Positions 11,088-22,690 are shown, numbered from the stretch's first letter. The stretch: 64,000 bases of DNA from Vandiemenella viatica (GCA_031002005.1 CM061921.1:146725283-146789282), one strand, 5' to 3'. Numbers and translations are program-made. The notes: generated by a model not told the origin, from the letters alone.

Positions 11088-11533
11088 AACACTAGTGCGT
11101 CCGCATTTGGAATACTGTTGTGGAATTTGGGATCCGTATCGCAAGGGATTGATTGACACATTAGAGAAAGTACAGAGAAGAGCCGCTCGATTCGTGACTG
11201 CTAGTTACAGTCCTTACGTAAGTGTCACAGAGCTGATTCGTGGGTTAGGCTGGGATTGTTTGGCGGACAGACGACGTCGTTTTCGTTTGAATTTGCTGGA
11301 GAATATGCGAAAATCTTTAAGTTACAAGTGCAACAAAATACTTCTTCCGCCAACCTATTTAGGTCGCAATGACAGGAGGGATAAGATTAGAGAAATAAGA
11401 TGCCATACTGATTCATTTATGTATTCTTTCTTTCCTCGATCTGTTCGGGAATGGAATGCGCAGAATTAGGATTGGTGCTTAGCACCCTCTGCCACCCACG
11501 TTATTTGTGATTTGCAGAGTATAGATGTAGATG
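11088..11533 (+). mobile_element. 5'-truncated non-LTR insert nested in RTE copy
   Basis: A 446-bp insert ends in a GATGTA-type tail (ATAGATGTAGATG at about 11521-11533). It is flanked by a 7-bp duplication, TAGAAGT, at 11081-11087 and 11534-11540. Removing the insert and one duplication joins NNLH to RSLEENLIS in one frame of the host RTE element, which supports the ends. Only the 3' end of the coding region came in, as expected for a truncated target-primed insertion. The exact tail/duplication border is ambiguous by a few bases. Confidence 0.9.
11095..11469 (+). pseudogene. Jockey/CR1-type ORF2 C-terminal fragment
   Basis: The frame starts VRPHLEYCCGIWDPY and continues with VQRRAARFVTASYS, SVTELIRGLGWDCL and RRRRFRLNLLENM. 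It ends at a natural stop after REWNAQN. This is the region after the reverse transcriptase in CR1/Jockey-like arthropod elements (LVRPxLEYAxxVWDP, VQRRAARFV). It is uninterrupted for 124 codons, so the insert is younger than the RTE copy around it. There is no start codon of its own, because it is a 5' truncation. Confidence 0.88.
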
Positions 11534-11583
11534 TAGAAGTTTAGAGGAAAATCTGATATCCTCTGACCTCTCTAACAAACACT

Positions 11584-12356
11584 GTGCCCTCTGAACTCAG
11601 GTATGCTATCGATAGCATAAAAAAAGGAATTGCCCTTCGTGGCAACGGTCTCTCTGTTGACATTCTGAAGCTAGTTAGTGAGGAAACTATCAATCACTTG
11701 ACAAAAGTCTTCTCTTCCTGCCTACACCATTCATCATTGAATAAAGCAAAGATCATTCTGCTACACAAAATGAAAGTATTCACAACATCAAAAACTAATG
11801 ACATATATGCTAGCTGTCGGTTCTGTACAAAGTTTTTACAACGATCTTGTTGAACTGAATCAGTTCCAACCTTGATTATGCCCAATCCATTGAGCAAGCA
11901 GGATTCTGCAGCAGCTTTAGCACAATCAAACATATTCTTACCCTGCAAGAACTAATTTGCCATGCAAACAAATACCAGATGCCTCTTTGTGAAGCCTTGG
12001 AGATTTCAAAACGGCATTTGATTCAATAAGTCCTGCAAGCCTTAGCTGAACATGGTGTGAATATAGCTTATATCAAAGTGCTCCATAACATCTATGGCAC
12101 CTCCTCAGCCTATGTCAGTGATATGGAACCAACTATAGATTACCACATCAAAAGAGGTATTAAGCAAGATGATCCCATCTCTCTGAAATTATTTTCAGCT
12201 GTCTTGCAAATGACAATGTCAAAGCTAGAATGGGCAGAAAAAGGAATTAGAGTCAATAGCAGAAGACTTAACAACTTCAGATTTACAGATGACATTGTGC
12301 ATGTGGCTAATGGCATTGATGAATTCAAAACCTTGGTAACCAATCACACGGGGTGA
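11584..12356 (+). pseudogene. RTE reverse transcriptase remnant
   Basis: It resumes after the nested insert. AIDSIKKGIALRGNGLSVD corresponds to the family segment ALKxMKxGKAPGPDGIxxD. NKAKIILLHK is the conserved segment before the fingers. IDYHIKRGIKQDDPISLKLF is the RQGD region and FRFTDDIVHVANG the catalytic YxDD-type motif. Several frameshifts lie between 11850 and 12050. The catalytic motif keeps both aspartates but the protein is broken. Confidence 0.82.
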
Positions 12357-12588
12357 ATATCATTCAACACATACATGGGAGATCGAAATTTGTTCTTAAC
12401 ATGTGCGAGAGAGAAAGAGAGAAGAGATGAAAGGAGTTTTGGTCAAACTAAGATAGAATACACTGAAATCTTTATGAAACTTAAATTAGCAAAATATGAA
12501 ATGGAAACTAAACAGTAACTTTAGTAAGTAGTGGTTCCCATGTTTCACCAATTTCGGTCTATTCTCTTCTATACTTGACCTCACTTCT

Positions 12589-12737
12589 TTTCCTCCCCCC
12601 CCCCCCTTGTTAATCCTGGTTTGAATTGTCTCTCCTCCTACCCTGATCCTGGCTCTATAATCCTCACTCCAGGCACTGCTGACAAAGCATCTAAACAAAA
12701 AGAATTTTATAATGTTCTTGGTTTTTTTTTTTTTTTG
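12589..12737. repeat. C-run and T-run
   Basis: A run of about 13 C near 12594-12606 and a T-run of about 15 near 12721-12737. I recognise nothing else in the surrounding 250 bp. Confidence 0.8.
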
Positions 12738-12740
12738 TAT

Positions 12741-15365
12741 ATGTACCATCCCGCCATTATCTGGCTTAGGCAATAGATCACCTCTTTTCTTATTTATATG
12801 GAAAACAGAATTCATCACAAATGATATGTAACAGTTTCTCTGTGCATCACAATTGTACTATTGCTTTTGAAAAATCTTTCAAAGTTAGCTCCTTGACAGT
12901 TGGCAGTAAGTTCCCATAGTTAAAAGTTGTTTCAGTAAATATTTAGTTTTTGTTCCATGCAATACACACCAACATTTCTTGATAGAGGATGTAGCTTGTT
13001 GGTACTGGAATACAAGTTTGAGGCATAATCATGCCAGTATGAACAGTCTAATATAGCTGAATTTAAATTTTTACCATTGCATGCATCTATATAATAATTT
13101 AAAAAAAAAATTAAAAAAAACCCTGTTATAATCACCCATTTCTAACATTTTCAGCTTTGAAATGAAGTACCCTTAGCTCACATATAAACTGAGAATTATA
13201 CAAATTTCCAAGAATTTCTTACCTTTTACAGTGTTGAATACTTTTACTTAATTTTTTTTATATTAATAGTTTCCAAAATAAAAAGCAACTATTGTATCAT
13301 TGACACAAAAATATGCTATTTTATCACACAGATTGTGCAGCAGTCTGAACATTTTTATGTCAACAAAATCATTATACAAATACAAAACTACATACTCACG
13401 TGCTAAAGTGATGTATTTGAAAAGCACAATGCCAGAGGGGAAAAAATATATTTTCTTTGCAATTTTAAACTTACTTTTGATATAGGATGTCAGCAACTTA
13501 TCTACTTTGAGATTACAGCTTTAGTTATATATAGAAACATCACCACAGAAATATTCAACAGAAATAAAGGCAGAAGACCCCCATGAAAAAATGAATTCCA
13601 CAATGGGGAGTAAGAAAATAAATTCACAAATTTCATTTTGGCCGGTTGGGTAGGGGGAGCTGTAACTTTTCCAATAGTAATAAACTATGACAGAGCTTAT
13701 TTGAAGACTGGAAAAAGAGTAAAAATATGATTTTTCTTTAAAAAAAAAGGGGGGGAAGAAGAAGAACTATATTGAATAATTCAGCACATCACTGAAAATA
13801 GCATGCAAAACTTTTAAAAAAAAAAAAAACTGCATACTTTATTCACTGTTGTATATAAATAATGTCTAGACGAGTGAACTAGGATTTACGATTGAAGAAT
13901 TTAAATTAATTCGAAATGTTAAAATAATAAATTTGTAACTAAAAATGTTGCAGGAATAGGCATGCACAGTGATCAGGTCTACAGTGCCCACATAGTGACC
14001 AGTCACTCCAGAAGCAGATTTTAACAGCATTAATCATTTTGATACCTGCTTTCAGTTATAACAGATTTGAACCATGAAAAAATCAGACCTTTCAAATTTT
14101 GGAAATTGAAACTGGCACCAGGCATTCGACATCTCTTTCTTTCAATCATCACCCAGGTACCGTAACGCATTTCATTTTACTCCCCTCCCATTCATTTAAT
14201 ACCAATCATCCATGACACACTCAAGCAAGGAGATCAGTGTGCATAGATAGTCCTTTGTTTTGTGTGTGTGTGGGGGGGGGGGCGGGAGGGGGAGGAGGAA
14301 ATAACCAGTTTATAATAATAAGTACTTCCGCATAGTTAAGAGTTTATCTGAAAAATCTGCATTTCATATTTGTTTTACATGTATCTGCAACTTTTGACAC
14401 ACTGATCACTCAATTCCTTTTCAACATTGCAACTTAATGCCTGCGGTTATTAGCATAGAAGAGCTTGCATTTTCAAAAAATGTCCACTATCAAGCTAGTA
14501 AATTAAACATGATCACAGAAAAAATATAATTACAACAAAATCGGCATGTAGCTGATAAAATAATTAAGTGTAGACAGGGATACAGAAGCTAGAAACCACT
14601 ACATACGAAAGCAGAAGGTGGACTAATGACAGATCAACACACGACTAATACACACACTGAATAAACTACTTAAAAAACAAATAAGAAGTTAATACATCAC
14701 TGAGTTTGAGTCCCTTCCGTGCAATGGTCTCCACTCTACATAATTCTATAGTTGAAGGGTAGAGATGCCTGCAAAACTGCTCGGCACTAAGGGCTGGCAA
14801 GGAAGTAGAGAGTATCAGAAAGGTGAAACATAATCACCAAACGAAATACTGAAAAACTATTGCTGGTAAAAACAGGAATGTAAAAGCTAAATTTGCCTTG
14901 CTATAAGAAGTAATAGAAATCAATTCCAAGTATATATATATATACTATATATATATAAAAACTTTGTGACATTTTCTGTTTCCAAAAAGCATCAGGCAGC
15001 ATCACATGGTATTTCAGTCAATCATAATTTCATGTGGCTTCAATGACCAAACTACAATGTTTCTAGCTTTCCTACACTCAGTATACATCACGATACAGAT
15101 CAAGAGAAGATTTTTTTTCCCCTAAGAACTTTTCTCGCAGTTTCTCTTAATTCATAACAAAATAATCAAAAGCCATTAAATGTCGATACCGCATGGGAAA
15201 TATGCATAGCTCAGAGCCTGTACCATCAGCAAAATTAATTCATATGCAAACATTACTGATATCTGGAGCAAAAAACAATTTAAAAAATTTCTAAATCGCA
15301 TCTGAAAACTACGTTAATGAAATAAGTTTCTACACTATCCAGATGGTGTCATGTCATTGTATAAA
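12741..15365. other. AT-rich stretch, nothing recognised
   Basis: More than 2.6 kb of AT-rich non-coding DNA. It holds A-runs (13817-13830), a TG/G-run (14262-14290) and TA repeats (14932-14957). No exon or element ends could be supported. Confidence 0.45.
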
Positions 15366-15425
15366 ATGCAGATGTTTCAGCCGATATGCAATGGCTTTCT
15401 TCTAGGAAAGAAACTTTTCTACACA
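15366..15425 (-). ncRNA. Degenerate hammerhead-like motif
   Basis: On the minus strand, CTAGAAGA (15405-15398) is followed by stem AGCC/GGCT (15396-15393 with 15382-15379), then GAAAC and ATC (15378-15371). The order CUGANGA, stem II, GAAAC, NUH is the compact hammerhead layout known from Penelope-like elements. Here an extra A interrupts the first box and stem II is only 4 bp, so this is a relic at best. No Penelope coding sequence is attached. Confidence 0.35.
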
Positions 15426-15810
15426 CTCTATTAAACACAAAAGTAGCATACAGCACTATGGAACAGTCAATCTTCACTTAAATGACCATCTCAATATAAT
15501 AGGCTACATGATGTAAAATGTGACACACTGTCTCTACGAAGACAGAGTAGTGCAGAAATAGAAATTCGCCATGAACAGCAATAAATACACTGAAATGGGC
15601 TTTCAGAATAAGGAAGAAGTGAGCAATAGTTTTCACAATAAGGAGTCATAATCTTGTACATAAATTTCTTTCCTCATAAAGGTGGTTGATATCATACAGT
15701 GTAATGCCAGATTTCATCCACCATCCTACACTAAATACTCAAATTATGATATTGCTCTTAGCTATCACATGGTCATGCCAAAATAGATAGATGTAACTTT
15801 GACCCACATA
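15426..15810. other. Nothing recognised
   Basis: AT-rich DNA up to the hAT element. No supported feature. Confidence 0.4.
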
Positions 15811-16099
15811 TTGCCAACTGGAGGTAGGCGCTGCACTGGCGTGACGCCACCGTGTCTCAGTGGCGCGCCGCCGCAGACACATTTTGCAGCGTGTTTTCGA
15901 GAAACATGTCCTAACACAACAATGCTTTTTTTAATTTTTTGGTTGAATCGAGTGAATAAATAGGTGTTAAAATGACAGAACTAGCTAACACTAATGTTAA
16001 AAAAAACTTCTCTATAACAGTGTTATATGACACTCTAATAGTTTTTGTTGAAAACATTTTGGAAGTATCGCAGTAGAAGAAGCCAAATAGAAGAAAATC

Positions 16100-16390
16100 G
16101 TGGCTTTGGATCAAGTCTATTGCTTAGCTTGCCTACATGCAGTAAAAACAGTGAACTATTTAACCTTGAGTACTCAACTTGTGGAGGAAGTTGAGACCGG
16201 AGACAAAATAGAAGGCATGTTAAGAGATGTAAAGAAACAGTTCAGACTGAATGACAAGAAGATTCTAGCCGACACTGATGCTGGAGGGGGGGAAAAAAAA
16301 GCAAGAAGATCGTCAACAGAGCAAGATATCCTTGCCAGAGCTAGAAGCAGATGCCGAAAAGAAGTAAAAACAGTTTGTGGATTCCCTTGA
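16100..16390 (+). pseudogene. Possible N-terminal hAT transposase remnant
   Basis: A 96-codon frame (VYCLACLHAVKTVNYLTLS and onward) lies between the left terminus and the better C-terminal part. It has no clear BED zinc finger. I assign it to the transposon only because of position and strand; similarity is not evident. Confidence 0.3.
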
Positions 16391-16779
16391 TAATGTCGTT
16401 CAAATACCTACAAAACGCCGAGACCAATCCTGTTTTAGAAAATGATTTGATGGAACCAGTACACACAGAAAGATTGGATGAAGTAGTTGAAGAGAGCTCA
16501 GTACCCGAATCAGGAAATATTATATACATTCCTTCTATCAAAACTGAAAGACCAATTTGTTGGACATGAACTGGTTGGCACAGATTTCCAGAGATGCTGA
16601 AAAGCTTAACCCACGTATGCAACTGTGACCTAATAAACAACAAGTTTAGAAAGATTGGACAAGATGAGATAAAGATTAACCAAAGAGAGTCAAATCTTTT
16701 ACACATAAAGTGTACAGCCAAAATTTTTGAAAAGGTTGTGCAAAGTAGTTGAGGTCATGTCGTCTCAAAGATATGTACA

Positions 16780-17139
16780 ATGAGTGTGACTCTTCTGTTC
16801 CGTTCTGAAATAACTGAAAGACTGAATTCTGTCTTAGATGACGAATCACTGATTATGTTTCGGCTCAAGCGCAAAATGGTGGCACAAATTAACAAACGAT
16901 TCACTGCCACAAGAGCAGTCGTAGCAGTAACACTTTCGGAATACTGTTTTATGGGTCTCAAAGAAGTAGATACTTATTTGGAGACAATACAAAAGACCAG
17001 TACTTCCTTTCTTGCCTCTTATATCGAGCAAGTAATCACTGCCTTTGATGTGCCAGACACAAATGAAGATAGGGACCCAATTCCTTCTACAAACTCCACC
17101 AATGATACACCATTGCCGTACAAAACTATCGATGAAACA

Positions 17140-17172
<33 letters not shown>

Positions 17173-17418
17173 TGTGTACATACACAAGCCTTTCCTCGTT
17201 TTTTCTGCCTTTCCCAAGGTTTTTCTTTATGTGTCTGCACAAGCACACCTAACGAAAGAGTATTTTCTGTGGCTAGGTTAGTAATTTTTGCGAAAAGGTC
17301 TAGATTAAGCTCAGTTCGCCTAAATAAAATTATCTTTATACATGATAACTACGAAGAGAGCAAATATCTGCTAAATTTTGAATATGTAAGTGAAACGTTA
17401 CTTATTTTTTCTTTTTGA
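16780..17418 (+). pseudogene. hAT transposase C-terminal part with in-frame (TG)n
   Basis: The 212-codon frame runs from MSVTLLFRSEITERLNSVLD to the hAT dimerisation region. FPRFFCLSQGFSLCVCTSTP is followed by NERVFSVARLVIFAKRSRLS and NKIIFIHDNYE. This matches the hATC pattern of FPxLxxLAxxxLxIPxTSxPxERVFS and RxRLxxxxVxxLxFLxxN. Between the halves a TG microsatellite (about 17140-17177) is translated as a Cys-Val run, replacing sequence that is normally part of the domain. The frame stays open, but a working transposase is not expected. Confidence 0.75.
17140..17177. repeat. (TG)n microsatellite in hAT coding region
   Basis: TG repeat, interrupted once by TATG. Its length keeps the transposase frame open. 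Confidence 0.95.
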
Positions 17419-17989
17419 TACTAAGTAATGAATGATATATACATGATGAAACCTATATTTATAATAATCATGCCGCTGGCATTACGCCACCACCGGCTGA
17501 AAATGTTGGGCGCACTGCAGCCAAGATTTTAGCAGGTGGCGCCCATCTCTAATGCCAACACACATCAGTATGCCATCAGCTATATAATGATGGTCTTAAA
17601 TGGTGCTGACCAGTTTCTACTTATTCCAGTTCCATCACAGCCCATGAACAGATAATATGGGAGCATTATAAAAAATGAGTCTGGATGTGCCTGTACACAA
17701 ATGTTCAGCTCCAAGGTTCCCTGGTCCAAATTTTACACACCCAATAACTGGTCATCTTGCATGTATCAATTTTGCCTTGTACATCTACATATACAGAATC
17801 CTATACATCAGTATAAGTAAATGAAAATGCCCATTCTATAGGCTAATCCCAGGATCCTAAGAGAGTTTTCCAACTGACTACACTGTCTGGTAGTTAGGAC
17901 CAAATACTGATCATGTAGCATACTCCTTAGACATACTCTGCTCAGTAGTCAAATGTAATTTACATCTGTCAGATCCATGACCAGATTAT

Positions 17990-18960
17990 GAAAACAACTA
18001 ATAAACTCTTCTCGGGCTTACAGCCATGTATAAATGTCTCAACTCTGGGACGTTTTGAAGGCATCTATCTCTGCCCTAATTTTCAACCAACTGTTTGTTT
18101 ATGAGGTGCCGTGAAAACAAAAGTCAACCCAGCATGATGACGTCATCCACTCCTTACAGACACAAAGCTAATTCAACATTTTGATAGCTGGGAGGGGGGG
18201 GGCAGGCAACACTAAGCTGGTATCCAGTGTCACTGTTAACTAAAGAATCAGCCATTCCGATTTCAACCACCTCTGTTATAATGCTGTCACAAAATTCTCT
18301 GACCCAGGCTAAATATCTTGTGTCTTCAAAATTTAATGTATGTTCCTCTTGGCTACTGTGTTCAGCCACAGCTGATTTCTCTTGCTGATTTCTCTTCTTT
18401 CCCCAGATGAACATTCCTTGTGTGCTCAATGCACCGTTGCACAATACACCACTGCATTTGTCCGATATAAGCATGGCCATATTCACACGGTATATGATAA
18501 ACATCAGGGGTACATAATCCTAGATCATTCTTAGTGCTGCTAACCAAGTTTATAATGTTAGCTGGTAGCCTGAAAATTGTCTCAGTGTTGAGACAACAGT
18601 CTACCTATTTTAGAACTAAGCCCACTCACAAACGAATGAAAGAAAGGCAAGGCCATTGTTATCAATGTGAGCTTCCTTCCTTCTAAACGCACAACTTATC
18701 TGACTGATTGCAACCATTATTCAAGAAAGTTGTCTGGAGATAGTCCAACTCACCTGCAAGACTATCTTTGTCACAAGCCCTTCGTGCTCTATCTACCAAG
18801 GTGGTTAAAACTGTTTCATTGTGCAGGATGGTGACAGCTGTTGATGTTTACATACAAGTGAGTATGGGTAGGCTCGTGATAACCAGAGTGTCCAAGAGCA
18901 CATCGGCGTGTTTATAACCAACACATCCAGAAATGGTATGCAACCTTCCTCTTCCCGAAA
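17990..18960 (-). mobile_element. Penelope-like element remnant
   Basis: From high to low coordinates on the minus strand: LPFLDVLVI near 18950, the reverse transcriptase-side motif that is LPFLDVLV in the family. Then LTTLVDRARRACDKDSLAGEL near 18810-18740 and a GIY-YIG endonuclease part at 18547-18190. Below it, CTGTAAGCCCGAGAAGAGTT near 18020 resembles known 3' termini of this class. Stops and frameshifts are present, so it is a fossil. Confidence 0.82.
18190..18547 (-). pseudogene. Penelope GIY-YIG endonuclease remnant
   Basis: The endonuclease would cut target DNA for insertion. Visible motifs: VYHIPCEYGHAYIGQ (the GIY...YIG core, with VYHIPC for GVYxIPC), IEHTRNVHLG, AEHSSQEEHTLNF, DTRYLAWVREFCDSIITEVV and VNSDTGYQLS. 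A frameshift lies between HLGKEEKSA and SAVAEHS, near 18400. The active-site region is recognisable but the gene is broken. Confidence 0.83.
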
Positions 18961-20298
18961 AAGCTACATTCATATATGAAAATAACTATATATAAAATGA
19001 GCAGACCAGTAGACACTTATTACAGTTTGGCCCGTTTCGAGCTACACTGATTCTCACATTGGGAAAAGGTGGTGAAGAAGAAGAAAACTGAGTATTGTTA
19101 ATATGTGGAAATTAATTTCTTTTCAGATATTTCATCCAATATATGTAACTGCAACCTACATACCAGGCTGAACTGTGCATATATTCCCTATTAGTTACAG
19201 GGACACAAAAAATGCCACAAGGATACCTTCATTTATAACAGGTTTAATATATCGTTTTTAAAGGGCTGAAAATTATTTGTTAGTTATGTTCATAGAACGT
19301 AATATGACAAAACTATGCAATTATTTGCTTCTCCAACTGAACTACTAGTGTAGTATAACATGTTACAGTTAGCTTGTAGCATTTATATCCAAAAGTATGA
19401 CAAATTCAACTGAAGGTTTGTATGGGTGAAAAATAAATAATTCCCTGTTGCATCCAATAAACAGAAAACTTACACAAACAAAAGCAAATCAAATGTGAAA
19501 TAAAAAGAAATAATTATGCACAAAAATAGTACTCTTAGTTACCAGGAATAATATACTAAAAAAAAAATCTTTCTCTCAAAAATATCACTGTTACCAGAAC
19601 TACACACATCTCATTTCCCATTAACCTTCACCAAACACAATTTTAAATCAGCACGCAATTAGATAAGAAACCAGTCTAATAGAAAAAGAACTGAGCTTCA
19701 GATTACAAGACACACCAGTTATAACAAGCATATATCACACTCAAGCTTTCAAATCTATTTTAAAAGTGCCTCTCTTATAAGCATGCATTATTCACATAAA
19801 CAAATGTTACTAAATTAGTGTCTCAAGATTTCTTTCTTTTGCACAGTAGCCTATATCATAACAAAATGAATCCATGCAGCTGATTGTACTTTAATTATTA
19901 TTATTATTATTTGTAAATGATGATAAATAATGTGTAGGAACAATTTAATTATAATTGAATTTGTAATCCAATAATACAACGGATCCCAAAATTCTCAGAT
20001 CTGAGTCTTCAGTTATGCAGGAAATAATGATTTTCAAACAAGGATAGGGGTAGTACCCCCTTTATTTCCAAATATAAAGGCAGGAGAGCTGCAACAACTC
20101 AAGATAAACAAAAATACATTACATTTGGGGTGACCATTACTCAAACGAGAGAGTAATTGGATTACTAGAACACAGCACAAAAAAGCTGCATAAATAACGT
20201 GAATGGTAGTTTTTCAGTGGAGTGTTTATGGAGGACATTGGATAGTTTGAAAATAGTAATACTGGAGTAAGTACCCTTGAGAGGTGTTTAGACTGAAG
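18961..20298. other. AT-rich stretch, nothing recognised
   Basis: Non-coding AT-rich DNA with a short TTA repeat near 19890-19912. No supported element or exon. Confidence 0.45.
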
Positions 20299-20302
20299 TT
20301 AA

Positions 20303-21019
20303 GGGGGGACGTTCATGAAAAACACACACAATTTCAAAAATGCACCCTATCCACAGTTTTGAAGATATGGCAATGAAATTTTGTACCACGCTTTACATGA
20401 AATGAACACATTTACCTATAAATTCCATTGATTATATATATTCAACTTTTTTTAAATGAATTTTTATTTTCAAAAAATAATGTATGTTCCTTTTTCTCAG
20501 AAATTATTAAAGAGATTTCTACCAAATTTTCTCTGTTTCCTCTGTTTACATATAGTAAGCTTCTCTCATGAGGTTTTTTGAATAAATCAAATAGGAGAAT
20601 TTTCATAAATCATAATTCTGCAAGTAAAATTTTAAATTCATGCAGAATTCCAAGCACTTTGCCCCATATCTCAGCTGGCAATAAGAATTTCAAAATTTGA
20701 TCTTGAGACAACATTTATTAGGTTTATAGGAATAAGTGTACAAAATTTCATAATTCTAGCGTACTTAGATTCTGAGGAAAAGGTACATAAACTTAGAAAA
20801 ACACATTTTTGAGGAAACGCAATTTAAAGTTCAACCTGGTATTGAAGTGCTGCTTCAAAAAGTGGGTGTGACAGGGATGTGGCATCACACGTTTAATTAT
20901 TTTTCAGGCACTTCGGATGCGATTTCATCATTGAAACTTTGGGAACTTATTGTCCATGAGTTGTACTAAAAAATAAATTGAAAATTGACATTTTTGGTCA
21001 ATTTCATGAACGTCCCTCC
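20303..21019. mobile_element. TTAA-flanked MITE, 717 bp
   Basis: The left end GGGGGGACGTTCATGAAA and, inverted, the right end GGAGGGACGTTCATGAAA form terminal inverted repeats. Each is bordered by TTAA (20299-20302 and 21020-21023). TTAA duplication is typical of piggyBac and a few other cut-and-paste superfamilies. The terminus starts with G rather than the CCC of piggyBac, so the superfamily is unresolved. No protein is encoded. Confidence 0.78.
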
Positions 21020-21023
21020 TTAA

Positions 21024-21655
21024 ACCGAGTAAACAGTGAAACTGAAAAATAATAATGTAAAATGCTGGTTATAATGCAGGAGGGGAAAAAAAGACTAAAG
21101 AATAGGTAGGCATACCAGTGATAGAATATTATCGTTTACTGGGATCAGTGTGATGCCTGACACCCATGATAAGTCAATGATGTAAATTCACACCCATGAA
21201 GCAAAAAGGGGTTGGTTGTTTTAGGTAAGACTTGTGATTAATAGCGCTAACTATGAAGCCAATGGATGGTCGGTGTTCTGGATGTGAACTCTTTGCCCGT
21301 CACCATTCATCCTGATAGTCAGTGGTGGAGTCAAAACAGAAATTAGAAGAACAATAAATGTACAAGGTTTTCTCAGTGGTGAGATTCCAGCATTCAGCTG
21401 TGGCTGGGTGTATTTTTTTGGTCTACTGCACAGGAAGGATTTAGAAGTGGCCTAGTGAAGTTAAGAGGTAGGTAATTGTAAATTATGGTATTCCTCAAAT
21501 TAAACAAAATGCTGAAGTATGTGAAATGGGCAGGGGAAGGACATTTGTAAAAAAGAAAGAAAAAAGAAAAAAAAAGCATCACAGGGCGGGGGGGGGGGGG
21601 GGACGGTATAAGTAATCATATAAACAGCAATGGACACAAAATAACCGAGTGTACT
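21024..21655. other. Low-complexity and unrecognised DNA
   Basis: Nothing coding is recognised. An A/G-rich tract near 21548-21575 is followed by a run of about 16 G near 21587-21602. Confidence 0.45.
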
Positions 21656-21656
21656 G

Positions 21657-21687
<31 letters not shown>

Positions 21688-21895
21688 CTATATATACATC
21701 TCCGAGGTCATTAGAGGCAGGAAAGGATAGGGACTAGAAATGTAAGGAATTCAGCAAGGCCATCTTGAAGGAACAATACCAGCATTCACCTGAAGTGATT
21801 TCAGGAAACCACAAAAACAAAAATCTAGATTTGAACCCATATCCTCCTGAATGCAGGGATCAAGTGTTGCTGCTCATCTGCCAGACACAGTCTCG
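21656..21895 (-). repeat. tRNA-derived SINE, copy 2, with long tail
   Basis: A T-run of about 27 (21657-21683) on the plus strand is the A tail of a minus-sense SINE. The body follows as GAGGTCATTAGAGGCAGG, GGCCATCTTGAAGGAAC, CAGCATTCACCTGAAGTG and ATCCTCCTGAATGCAGG. The long pure tail suggests a fairly recent insertion. Confidence 0.85.
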
Positions 21896-22440
21896 TGAAT
21901 AATGCAGGGTTTGAGTTTGTTTGGGATGGTGCAGGGTGAGAGTTATAACGTGCTGAGTCTTGCAAGATATTGTGGGAGCACTGGATAAAGGAACCTTAGT
22001 AGTGACAGATGCATCTACCATGTGCAGTGAGGCTATTTGGAATGGTTTGATTTGAAAGTGGTTGCAACTGTCAAAGCATTCCAAAGGGAAATCTCAATAA
22101 TGAGGAAGTTAATATGCATGGGTAAAGTTAACAACGTATTGTTATTCAGAGAATTTAAGAAGACAAGGAGATGGTTTCTGCTGTATACCCTGATCATAAA
22201 TATATCATCTACCTGGCTGTATCACACACGGGATTTAAGATGAAATTTATCTAGGAACGCCTCTTCCAATCAGCCCAAGACAATTGTGGCATTAGAAGGG
22301 GTCTTGTTGGTACCATGAAAGCTCCCTGTATCTGGTACTGGGTTAGGAATTGAAGAAGATGAAATTTTTGGAAAAATGAAGTAGGCCCAAGTGATGGGGA
22401 AACTTTTACTTGTAGGCTGCATTACTGAGGATTTGATTGT
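21896..22440. other. Unrecognised repeat-like DNA
   Basis: Less AT-rich than the introns, with short open frames on both strands that resemble no family I know. It lies between two SINE copies and may be a separate repeat. Confidence 0.35.
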
Positions 22441-22690
22441 TTTTTTTTTTAATATATATATATAACTTTATGTCTTGTTGAAACCGATATTATTAGAGGT
22501 GTGAAACAACTGGGGCAGGGAACAGGAAGAATTTGGCTATGATCTTCTGAAGGAACCATCCCAGTATTCGCCTGGAGTGATTTCAGGAAACCATGGGAAA
22601 CCACAATATGGATGGCCGGATGGGGATTGGGATTCAAATCTACATCCCCCAATGTGAGGCCAGAATGTTACTGTTCACCCACCACATATG
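22441..22690 (-). repeat. tRNA-derived SINE, copy 3
   Basis: A T-run and TA-repeat (22441-22463) are followed by the body: AAGGAACCATCCCAGTATTC, GCCTGGAGTGATTTCAGG, GATTCAAATCTACATCCCC and TTCACCCACCACA. On the minus strand this ends with a B-box-like GATTTGAATCCC and an A-box-like TGGTGGGTGAACAG. Confidence 0.85.

Larger units (their letters stand above)
9960..12370 (+). mobile_element. Decayed RTE-type non-LTR retrotransposon
   Basis: Scattered frames on the plus strand give an endonuclease part followed by a reverse transcriptase part, in RTE order. Endonuclease: IIRGFNAKLGTW (the GDFNAK motif), then ERNDKGESLVHFAEYSKM, IMNTFF and KNEIDFVLLNS at about 10340-10590. Reverse transcriptase: NKAKIILLHK at about 11740, GIKQDDPISLKLFSAVL (the RQGD motif) at about 12160, and FRFTDDIVHVA at about 12280, where FADD has become FTDD. 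Many stops and frameshifts make it a dead copy. A second non-LTR fragment is inserted at 11088-11533. Confidence 0.85.
15819..17551 (+). mobile_element. hAT-superfamily transposon, internally degraded
   Basis: The ends are imperfect inverted repeats: TGGAGGTAGGCGC on the left and, inverted, TAGAGATGGGCGC on the right, which fits the TAGNG-type hAT terminus. The flanks TTGCCAAC (15811-15818) and ATGCCAAC (17552-17559) match at 7 of 8 positions, as an aged 8-bp target duplication would. The inside carries the C-terminal hAT dimerisation region. At 1.73 kb it is shorter than autonomous hAT elements and lacks a recognisable BED finger. Confidence 0.78.

Noticed and set aside
16100..17418. A host zinc-finger/ZBED gene instead of a transposon
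   Set aside because: The element has inverted ends and a near-matching 8-bp duplication, no BED finger and a microsatellite inside the domain. A domesticated gene would be expected to keep an intact frame.
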